Positions 6,568 through 12,956 of a DNA stretch of 15,708 nt are shown one piece after another. The DNA is from Planctomycetota bacterium. Its GTDB lineage: Bacteria > Planctomycetota > Phycisphaerae > Phycisphaerales > UBA1924. The notes under the pieces were generated by a model. It was not told the DNA's origin and searched no databases. It saw only the letters and a program-made list of their open reading frames with translations. Made by a program: the position numbers and the translations under genes. The first letter of the stretch is position 1; each line of letters starts with the position of its first letter. Location of the stretch: assembly GCA_023412695.1 (NCBI GenBank), contig JAEYNG010000200.1, positions 1 to 15,708 of the forward strand, written 5' to 3'.

Positions 6568-7146
6568 TTAATCTGCCTTTGGGCCCCGATAACCCGTATC
6601 TGCCAGCTCCATGCGCATCGTCGTGCCGGCGGCCACGTCCTCCAGCACGACGCCGAGCGTGTCCACTTCCTTGACCCGGTAGCCCGTGTCTGTGATCTCG
6701 CTCCCGAGCCCGTACAGGGTCCCGTTGATCATCGCGCACGGCTGCCCGGTGGTGCGGGTCGCGGTCAGCCGCAGTTTCGAACGCAGCTGCGCTTCCAGCT
6801 CCGCGGCCTTGCTGCGGCGTTCCTCCAGCCGCTGCTGCTCCTGCTCCGCCGCGAGCAGCTCCGCGAAAGCCCGTGGCTGCGCGAAGGCATCTACAAGCTG
6901 CGGACCTTCATCCAGGTTCATCTGTGTCGGCAACCCGCCTAACTGCTGAGCGACGGTGAGCGTTTGCCGCGCGCCTTTGTCGGCGCCGACGGGCTGTTCG
7001 CTCGTAGCACCGGGTGCGACTGCGAGGTCATCCGCGGCCTGAGCGGGCGTCGCGCCCCCCCCGAGCACGACCTTGTCGACGACAAGAGCCGTGAGGGCCA
7101 GTCCCAGAACCATGGACGCCAGTTTTTTGCCTTTGGTGGTGTTCAC
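6568..7146 (-). CDS. PilP/GspC/GspB-like bitopic inner-membrane protein
   Basis: The 192-residue protein has one N-terminal membrane segment (about 9-30), a Pro/Ala-rich periplasmic linker, a charged helix likely to be a coiled coil (about 92-122, AEQEQQRLEERRSKAAELEAQ) and a small beta-rich C-terminal domain (about 128-181). That domain contains CAMINGTLYGLGSEI, then GYRVKEVDTLGVVLED, which follows the INGxxYxxGxxI...GVVL pattern of the GspB/GspC/PilP homology region that contacts the secretin. It occupies the PilP position after pilM-pilN-pilO. The start is GTG 7146 with no visible Shine-Dalgarno sequence, and it is embedded in a perfect inverted repeat; ATG at residue 12 would cut into the membrane segment and is less likely. 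The exact family name is uncertain; the role in linking the inner-membrane complex to the secretin is inferred. Confidence 0.7.
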   Translation of the reverse strand: MNTTKGKKLASMVLGLALTALVVDKVVLGGGATPAQAADDLAVAPGATSEQPVGADKGARQTLTVAQQLGGLPTQMNLDEGPQLVDAFAQPRAFAELLAAEQEQQRLEERRSKAAELEAQLRSKLRLTATRTTGQPCAMINGTLYGLGSEITDTGYRVKEVDTLGVVLEDVAAGTTMRMELADTGYRGPKAD

Positions 7147-7169
7147 ACTGTGAAAGACAATTCACAGTG
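7146..7169. promoter_or_regulatory. Perfect 9-bp inverted repeat overlapping the PilP-like start codon
   Basis: CACTGTGAA (7146-7154) and TTCACAGTG (7161-7169) are exact inverted copies separated by AGACAA. The repeat contains TGTGA and TCACA, the half-sites of CRP-family regulators, but eight nt apart instead of six. In RNA it would form a 9-bp hairpin whose last base is the first base of the GTG start codon. It could be an operator or a translational control hairpin in the 53-bp gap after pilO. Confidence 0.5.
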
Positions 7170-7199
7170 CGCAAAGCAAGAGAAATCGCGGCCTTGCAA

Positions 7200-7784
7200 T
7201 CACTTCGCGCCCGCAGAATCGCCACGGACGGTGTACCAGGCAAGGTCCAGCGTCATGTCCAGCCGCGCCGCGTGCTCGTCCGACGCGGGGCGTGCGACGG
7301 TGAGCTTGATGGCGGTTGCACCAATGTCGCGGTACTCACTATGCAGGCGGTCGAGCAGCTCGACGCAATCCGCAAACTCGCCCGCGCCCTGGAGTTTGAT
7401 CGGCACGATGCCGAATGGCCGGCTCGCGTCCATGACCTGTGACCCGGGGTTGAGCTGATGAACCGCGACGCGTGAAGCGCCCGAGAGCGCGGTCAGCTGC
7501 GCCAGCCGTGCATTGAGCATCGCCGGCGACTGCAGAACCAGTTCGTCCTTACGCTCGGCGACCAGCTGCGCGCGGAGCTTCTCCGCGGCCGTCACTTCAT
7601 CGGCGGCTCGCTGGGCCGCGGCCCTCGCCTCCGTGAGCGCACGCGCCCGCTCCGTAGCACGAACGCGTCCCTGGAGTGCGGGCCAGACACCGCCCATGAA
7701 TGCGATCGCCAGTATGGCGACGACCACGCCCGCGCCGATCGCGTCAATCGTCCGGGCCGGGAGTGCAGTAAGCCGGTGAATCAT
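7200..7784 (-). CDS. pilO: PilO-like alignment-complex protein
   Basis: This 194-residue bitopic protein has a short cytoplasmic N-terminus, one membrane segment (about 15-34), a periplasmic coiled coil (about 40-80, rich in Arg, Ala and Glu) and a C-terminal domain (about 85-185). In that domain FGIVPIKLQGAGEFADCVELLDRLHSE matches the PilO ferredoxin-like fold signature (xPIxlxGxfxxxxxfLxxL). PilO pairs with PilN and, with PilP and PilM, transmits ATPase motion to the pilus base. ATG 7784 overlaps the PilN stop as ATGA and has a GGGGGA site upstream; the longer open frame to 7856 lies inside pilN. Sequence similarity in this family is low, so the call rests on topology, the C-terminal motif and gene order. 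Confidence 0.85.
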   Translation of the reverse strand: MIHRLTALPARTIDAIGAGVVVAILAIAFMGGVWPALQGRVRATERARALTEARAAAQRAADEVTAAEKLRAQLVAERKDELVLQSPAMLNARLAQLTALSGASRVAVHQLNPGSQVMDASRPFGIVPIKLQGAGEFADCVELLDRLHSEYRDIGATAIKLTVARPASDEHAARLDMTLDLAWYTVRGDSAGAK

Positions 7785-8425
7785 CGCGTTCCCCCATCGG
7801 CGGAGGCAGTCGCCGGCTGTGCGGCCGGCTCGGCAACACGCTCCGCCATTGCGCACACTACTTCAAAGCCGGCCCCCGCGGTGCCCTGCACCGCACCCGC
7901 CCGGGACTGCTTGAGCGTGACCGACTCAAACAGCCGGAGCGCTTCGAGTTTGCCGACAAATCCCATCACTCCCGCGAGGTCCACAGCATTGCCGCGGATG
8001 TGCAGGGTGTACCGCTCGTCGCCGCCCGTCGCGGACACAGACTTCCCGTCCTTCGCGGGCGACAGCGCCAGCTCGAGAGTCTCGAAGGCGACGGTGTCGC
8101 TCCGGAGCTGGTTCAGCGCCCTGAGCAGCAATGACCAGTCCGGATGCTCGCCCGCGAGCCGCGCCGCCAGCTGGCTGCGCCGCTCGACCGCCAGCTCACG
8201 TCGCAGCTCGACCAATCGCTCGTCGGCGGCCGCGGTCGCCGCGTTCGCCGACTCGATCTCGGCCTCGATCGAGCCGGCGTCCAGCGAGCTGGACAGCCTG
8301 AGCACAGCGGCGCCGGGGAACGCCACCGCCGCGACCACGCACGTGATCGCGATCCACGTGCGCGTCCTGGCGCGGTTCGCCGCCGCACGCAGCCGGGACG
8401 CCGGGATGAGATTCACACCCATCAT
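7781..8425 (-). CDS. pilN: PilN-like alignment-complex protein
   Basis: This 214-residue protein carries the short cytoplasmic VNLIP motif (residues 4-8) which in PilN binds the groove of PilM, then basic residues, a membrane segment (about 23-45), a charged coiled coil (about 50-90) and a periplasmic ferredoxin-like domain (about 95-195). In the latter WSLLLRALNQL and LHIRGNAVDLAGVMGFVGKLE follow the PilN/GspL pattern. The tail from about 196 is Ala/Pro-rich and probably disordered. ATG 8425 overlaps the pilM stop as ATGA, with AGAGGTGG upstream; the open frame reaching 8539 is inside pilM. The pilM-pilN-pilO order strengthens the call. Confidence 0.88.
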   Translation of the reverse strand: MMGVNLIPASRLRAAANRARTRTWIAITCVVAAVAFPGAAVLRLSSSLDAGSIEAEIESANAATAAADERLVELRRELAVERRSQLAARLAGEHPDWSLLLRALNQLRSDTVAFETLELALSPAKDGKSVSATGGDERYTLHIRGNAVDLAGVMGFVGKLEALRLFESVTLKQSRAGAVQGTAGAGFEVVCAMAERVAEPAAQPATASADGGTR

Positions 8426-9513
8426 GCGGGCACCACCTCTGGTAAAGCCATCCGAGCCCCGTCCATCGCCAGCCCGGCCGCGCAGGTGAGCCGCGGGTCC
8501 GCCGCCAGCTCGCCGGCGATCGCGTCGTCGGGCGCACACGCCACGTCGGTCGTGCGGAGCGCGTCGACACGCTCGGAGACGCCCGACCGCAGGCGTTCAA
8601 CATACCCCGGCACGCACGCCCCGCCCCCGACGACCCACACGCCCTGCGCGCCGCTGGCGCCGTACCTTCGGAGCGCATACGAGAGCGAGGCCTTGATCTC
8701 CGTCGCGAGTCCGTCGCAGTGCTCGGCTGCCACCGCCCGCGCGTCGTCGAGCAGCTCACCGGCCTGCGGACCTGACAACCCATCGCCGTCGACCCCGACC
8801 TTCCGCACGACGAACTCCGCCGTCTCAGAATCGACCGACAGCTGCGTCACCAGTTGCTTGTGCAGATTCGAGAGGCCCATTTCCGGCAGCAGCCGCTGGT
8901 ACACCAGCGTCCGTCCGAGCAGCACGGCCAGGTTTGCGCCGCCCCAACCGATATCGACCAGACCGACCAGCCTGCCCTCCGCCGTCGCCTTGGCCGCGAC
9001 GCCGACGCGGGCAAGGGCCAGCGCACCGGCGTCGAGCGTTCGCGCATGGAACCCGGCGGCCTCGAAGCCGTCGAGCATCGATCCGGCGTCCTCGTGCCGA
9101 AGGCCGACCGCGAACACATGCGTGCCCTCGACTGCTCGCGAACCGGCCGGCAGCTCCCACCATGCCATCTCGATGTCCTCGGGCGAGCAGCTGTTCGCAC
9201 GGGCCAGCTCGACCCGGGCGATGTGATCCATCGGCGCGCCCGACGAGCGTGGTGGCAGCTCCATCACGCCCGACAGCAGCCGCTGGGCGGGCGCCGCAAG
9301 GCAGATGCTCGAGCCGCGGAACCCCTGGCGGGACAGCACGCTCCGCAGGTACGTTGCCTCCGCCGCGCCAACCATGTGGGTGTTTGCCTGGCGCTCGATC
9401 AGCGCAATCGCCACGATGCGCGTGCCGCGCCGGCCGTGCGCGAGCTGCACCGCCTTGATGCTCCGTGCGCCGACGTCGATCCCGATCGGTGATGTCGAGT
9501 GTGTTCCGAGCAT
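8422..9513 (-). CDS. pilM: PilM, actin-like cytoplasmic ATPase of the pilus/secretion machine
   Basis: The 363-residue protein has the actin/FtsA-type nucleotide-binding motifs in order: phosphate 1, GIDVGARSIKAVQL (11-24); phosphate 2, VGLVDIGWGGANLAVL (183-198); and the adenosine motif, GVWVVGGGACVPGYVERL (291-308), with AAGLAM near the end. PilM forms a cytoplasmic ring that holds the N-terminus of PilN and couples it to the PilB/GspE ATPase. Length is close to that of other PilM proteins. The Asp and Gly residues of both phosphate loops are present, so ATP binding is expected. The start ATG follows the gspF stop by three bases; a GGTGG site precedes it. A PilM gene instead of GspL makes the inner-membrane complex type IV pilus-like. 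Confidence 0.93.
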   Translation of the reverse strand: MLGTHSTSPIGIDVGARSIKAVQLAHGRRGTRIVAIALIERQANTHMVGAAEATYLRSVLSRQGFRGSSICLAAPAQRLLSGVMELPPRSSGAPMDHIARVELARANSCSPEDIEMAWWELPAGSRAVEGTHVFAVGLRHEDAGSMLDGFEAAGFHARTLDAGALALARVGVAAKATAEGRLVGLVDIGWGGANLAVLLGRTLVYQRLLPEMGLSNLHKQLVTQLSVDSETAEFVVRKVGVDGDGLSGPQAGELLDDARAVAAEHCDGLATEIKASLSYALRRYGASGAQGVWVVGGGACVPGYVERLRSGVSERVDALRTTDVACAPDDAIAGELAADPRLTCAAGLAMDGARMALPEVVPA

Positions 9514-9516
9514 GGC

Positions 9517-10734
9517 TTATCCACCCCCCGCGGAGGCCGTAAGGTCGAACAACGGGAGGAACATGCTCAAGGCAACGAACCCCACGAGCACGCCAAGCCC
9601 CATGAGGATCACGGGTTCGATGATCGACGCGATCGATTTCACGATCACCTCGTTGTCTTCATCGAGAAAGTCCGACAGGTTGCTCAGCACGGGCCCGAGC
9701 TGCCCCGTCCGCTCGCCGGACCGGACCGCCTCGGAAACGGACTTGGGGATGAGCGGTGATTCGACGAAAGCGCTCGACACGGGCTCGCCGCGGGTCACCA
9801 TGTCGATCGCGCGATCGACCAGCGCGACGTACCGGCTGTTGCCGGTCGATTCCCGCGTGAGCTGCAACGCGTCGAGCAGCGGCACCTTGCCCTCGATGAG
9901 CACGCCCAGCACGCGCGTGATCCGCGCGGTCGCCAGCGACCGAACGACCTTGCCGAGCTGGGGGACCTTCAGGATGAAGCCGTCTCGCCAGAGCCGCCCG
10001 GCCTGGCTTCCGAGCCAGAGCTTCAGCCCGACGCCCACGCCGATCAACACCCCGAGAATCCAGTACCAGTCGGACCGGACGAACGTTCCGATGTCCATCA
10101 GCAGCCGCGTGCTGCCGGGAAGGTCCGCGCCGAGCGTCTGGAACAGCCCCTCGAACCGCGGCATGACGAAGCCGACCATCGCCACGAGCACGATGATCGA
10201 CACGAAGATCAGCACCGCCGGATAGATCATCGCGCTGATGACCGTGGAACGCACCTTGAGCTGTTGTCGCAGGAGCGACGCGAGCCTCTTCAGCATCGCG
10301 TCGAGCTGGCCGCCCGACTCGCCCGCCGCGACGAGCGAGCGGCACACAGGGTCGAACCACCTCGGGTGCGCCGCCAGCGCCTCGGAGAACTGGGCGCCCT
10401 CTTCGACCCGGTTCCGAATGTCCTGGATCACAACCTTGAACGGCGATTCGGGCAACTGCTTCTCGAGCGATCCGATCGCCTCGACCATCGGTGTGCCGGT
10501 TGAGACGAGCACCGACAGCTGCCGCATGAACGAGGAGATCTCGCGGAGCTTCCGTGCGCCCGGCGCAGCGCCCGATGCCCCGGCTTCCTCGCGGCCCTTT
10601 CCGCTCTCGCGGATGTCCGTTACGAACAAGCCCTGCCGACGCAGGATGTCCCCGGCCTCGGAGACGCTGGCCGCCTCGAGCGTGTCGGTGATCTTCTTCC
10701 CCGCCTTGTCGAAGGCGCTGTAGACAAGTTTCAT
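9517..10734 (-). CDS. gspF: GspF/PilC inner-membrane platform protein
   Basis: The 405-residue polytopic protein has a short N-terminal domain (1-45, VYSAFDKAGKKITDTLEA...LRRQGLFVTDI), two cytoplasmic GspF domains and three membrane segments (about 165-192, 223-243 and 370-393). The family motifs are seen in both repeats: AGESGGQLD (137-145) and SGERTGQLGPVL (339-350), each followed by the coiled region before the membrane. LVSTGTPMVEAI (76-87) is mirrored by LIEGKVPLLDAL (279-290), the usual internal duplication. It is the platform on which GspE acts to add pseudopilin subunits. The start overlaps the gspE stop by four bases, with GGAGG upstream. Confidence 0.96.
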   Translation of the reverse strand: MKLVYSAFDKAGKKITDTLEAASVSEAGDILRRQGLFVTDIRESGKGREEAGASGAAPGARKLREISSFMRQLSVLVSTGTPMVEAIGSLEKQLPESPFKVVIQDIRNRVEEGAQFSEALAAHPRWFDPVCRSLVAAGESGGQLDAMLKRLASLLRQQLKVRSTVISAMIYPAVLIFVSIIVLVAMVGFVMPRFEGLFQTLGADLPGSTRLLMDIGTFVRSDWYWILGVLIGVGVGLKLWLGSQAGRLWRDGFILKVPQLGKVVRSLATARITRVLGVLIEGKVPLLDALQLTRESTGNSRYVALVDRAIDMVTRGEPVSSAFVESPLIPKSVSEAVRSGERTGQLGPVLSNLSDFLDEDNEVIVKSIASIIEPVILMGLGVLVGFVALSMFLPLFDLTASAGGG

Positions 10735-12593
10735 GCCGCCTCCCTCCGATGCTGCTCAGGCTCGGCAGCCTCCGCGGACTTCTTCGTTTCGAGGTCCTCA
10801 CCCTCGTCGTGTGTGACCCGCCGGACTTCCTCAAGGCTCGTCCGCCCGTCGAGTGCCAGCAGCACGCCCTCCTGCCGGAGCGACAGGCCGCCCGACGCGG
10901 CGATCCGCGTGCGAAGCTCGTGCGTCGGCGCGCCGCGGTGGACCATCCGCCGGAGCTCCGGCGTGACCTCCATCACCTCGTAGATGCCGCACCGTCCTGA
11001 GAACCCGCTGTCGTGGCACTGCCGACACCCCGCGCCCTTGCGGAACGGCCGGCCCGCGTGCTCCTCGAGCCCCGCGTCGTGCAGAACCTGCTCGGTCGGG
11101 TAGTACTTCGTCGCGCAGGCCGGGCAGATCATCCGCGCCAGCCGCTGGGCGACCGCGCCGTTGAGCGCGCTCGACAGCAGGTACGCCTCGATGCCCATGT
11201 CCAGCAGCCGCGCCACCGAGCCGGGGGCGTCGTTGGTGTGAAGCGTCGCGAGCACCAGGTGCCCGGTCAACGCCGCCTGCACCGCGACGCGCGCCGTTGG
11301 CTCGTCGCGGATCTCGCCCACCATGATGATGTCCGGGTCCTGCCGCAGAATGCTCCGTAGCGCCCGCGCGAAGTTCAGCCCGACCTGCTCGTTCACCTGG
11401 ATCTGATTGATCAGGTCGAGCTGATACTCGACCGGGTCCTCGACCGTCAGGATGTTCACCTCGGGGCTGCGCAGCAGGTCAAGCGCGGAGTACAGCGTCG
11501 TCGTCTTGCCCGAGCCCGTCGGCCCGGTCACCAGCACCAGCCCGTGCGGAGCATGCAGCACCGTCTTGAACGTGTCGAGCGCCTCGGTGCGGAAGCCCAG
11601 GTCCTCCATCCGCACCTTCAGGTTCCGCTTGTCGAGCACGCGCACCACGATCTTCTCGCCCAGCAGCGTCGGCATGCTCGACACGCGCAGGTCGATCTCC
11701 CGCCCCTCGGCGACGATCCGCACGCGGCCCTCCTGCGGGAGCCGCTTCTCGGCGATGTCCATCTTCCCGATGACCTTTACGCGCGACACGATCGCGGCGT
11801 GCATCCCCGGGGGCGGCTTCATCAGGTCGCGCAGCACGCCGTCCTTGCGGTAGCGGATGCGCGTCCCGCGCTTGTCGGGCTCGATGTGGATGTCGCTGGC
11901 CCGGTCCTTCACCGCCGTCAGGAACGCCACGTTCACGAGGTTGATGATCGGGCTGCCCGCGATCATCTTGTCGAGGTCGGTGGCCGGTCCCTGGTCCACC
12001 TCCTCGCGCTCGACGACCTCGACCTCGCTCTCCGCGAGGCTCGTGAGGAACGCGTCGAGATCGACGTTCTCGTCGCCCGAGTACCGCTTGACGTACTCGA
12101 GGATGTTCGCCTCGATCGCCAGCAGCGGCTGGATCTTCAGCCCGGTCAGCTGCCGCAGGCGGTCGATCGTCGGCAGGCTCTGCGGCTCGGCCATCGCAAC
12201 GGTCAGGGTGTCGTGCACCTTGAACATCGGGATGACCTTCAGCCGCGTCGCCTCGTCCTCGCCGATGAGCTTGAGCAAAGCAGGGTCGATCAGGCCGTGC
12301 CGCAGCTGGCACCCCTTCACGCCCAGCGTCGCGGCGAGGGCCCGCACCAGCGCGGCCGTCGAGATGACGTTCTGCTCGACGAGCATCTCGCCGAGCATGC
12401 GGCTGGAACTCCGCTGGTCCGACAGCGCCTTGTCGAGCTGCTCCTGCGTGAGCGCGCCCTGCTCGACCAGCACCTCGCCGACACGCATCTTCTTCGCGCC
12501 GGCGCGCGGCGGCTGGCCGGCGCCTCCTGCTTGCGGGCCCGCTGAGGCTTGCGCCCGCGGCGGATCTCCGGATGGATTCGGCAGGCCGCTCAC
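10731..12593 (-). CDS. gspE: GspE/PilB assembly ATPase with N-terminal MshEN-type domain
   Basis: This 620-residue hexameric ATPase powers fibre assembly at the inner membrane. After a disordered Pro/Gly start (1-33) comes an MshEN domain (about 36-175), then the N2 region and the RecA-like core. The core has Walker A GPTGSGKT (357-364), Asp box TVEDPVEY (383-390), Walker B DPDIIMVGEIRD (419-430) and His box LATLHTNDAP (448-457). C490, C493, C523 and C526 form the zinc-binding CM domain that separates GspE/PilB from PilT. All catalytic motifs are intact. The first MshEN half (RVGEVLVEQG...LSDQ) fits the c-di-GMP binding consensus, the second less well. The start is GTG 12593, overlapping the STAS gene stop as GTGA; GGAG six nt upstream supports it. 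The C-terminal tail is long and charged. Confidence 0.96.
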   Translation of the reverse strand: MSGLPNPSGDPPRAQASAGPQAGGAGQPPRAGAKKMRVGEVLVEQGALTQEQLDKALSDQRSSSRMLGEMLVEQNVISTAALVRALAATLGVKGCQLRHGLIDPALLKLIGEDEATRLKVIPMFKVHDTLTVAMAEPQSLPTIDRLRQLTGLKIQPLLAIEANILEYVKRYSGDENVDLDAFLTSLAESEVEVVEREEVDQGPATDLDKMIAGSPIINLVNVAFLTAVKDRASDIHIEPDKRGTRIRYRKDGVLRDLMKPPPGMHAAIVSRVKVIGKMDIAEKRLPQEGRVRIVAEGREIDLRVSSMPTLLGEKIVVRVLDKRNLKVRMEDLGFRTEALDTFKTVLHAPHGLVLVTGPTGSGKTTTLYSALDLLRSPEVNILTVEDPVEYQLDLINQIQVNEQVGLNFARALRSILRQDPDIIMVGEIRDEPTARVAVQAALTGHLVLATLHTNDAPGSVARLLDMGIEAYLLSSALNGAVAQRLARMICPACATKYYPTEQVLHDAGLEEHAGRPFRKGAGCRQCHDSGFSGRCGIYEVMEVTPELRRMVHRGAPTHELRTRIAASGGLSLRQEGVLLALDGRTSLEEVRRVTHDEGEDLETKKSAEAAEPEQHRREAA

Positions 12594-12925
12594 AGAAAGC
12601 TCCGTACCGCCGAGTTGACATCGCTGTAGTGCTCGAACAGCTCGGAGATCTGCGTCAGCTCGAGCACCTCCCGGACGGTCTCATTCGCGCCGCAAAGACG
12701 CAGCGCCTGGCCGCTCTCGGCCAGCTCGTCGGTCGTCTCCTTCAGCACCTCAAGCCCCCGCGAATCGACGTACGGGACCTCCGACGCGTCAAGGATGAAC
12801 CGGCCGAGGCTCCGGGCCATCACCTCCGACACGAGCTGCTTGAGCTGATCCGCGTCCTGCGCGCACAGGGGCCCGACCGGCCTGAGCACGGTGACGGCGC
12901 CCTGTCTTTGCTCGTGGATCTCCAT
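12590..12925 (-). CDS. STAS-domain protein (anti-sigma-factor-antagonist family)
   Basis: This 111-residue protein is a single STAS domain: strand VTVLRPVGPL, helix DADQLKQLVSEV, strand RFILDASEVPYVDSRGLEVLKET (from residue 42), then strand QALRLCGAN and helix TVREVLELTQISELFEHY. S55 in the VDSRGLE motif is the position phosphorylated in SpoIIAA/RsbV-type antagonists, and is preserved. Such proteins switch partners depending on Ser phosphorylation. No SpoIIAB/RsbW-type serine kinase or sigma factor is nearby; the neighbours are a histidine kinase 31 bp upstream and gspE, with which it overlaps by four bases. A role in controlling the assembly machine, rather than a sigma factor, is inference from this coupling. 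The ribosome site is weak. Confidence 0.9.
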   Translation of the reverse strand: MEIHEQRQGAVTVLRPVGPLCAQDADQLKQLVSEVMARSLGRFILDASEVPYVDSRGLEVLKETTDELAESGQALRLCGANETVREVLELTQISELFEHYSDVNSAVRSFL

Positions 12926-12956
12926 GCCTGTTCAGCCCCGAAGCGGTCCTTGCTGC

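Noticed and set aside
8144..10225. Long plus-strand open frames of 360 and 306 codons
   Set aside because: They are antisense to pilN, pilM and gspF, with composition typical of reverse-strand shadows and no domains.
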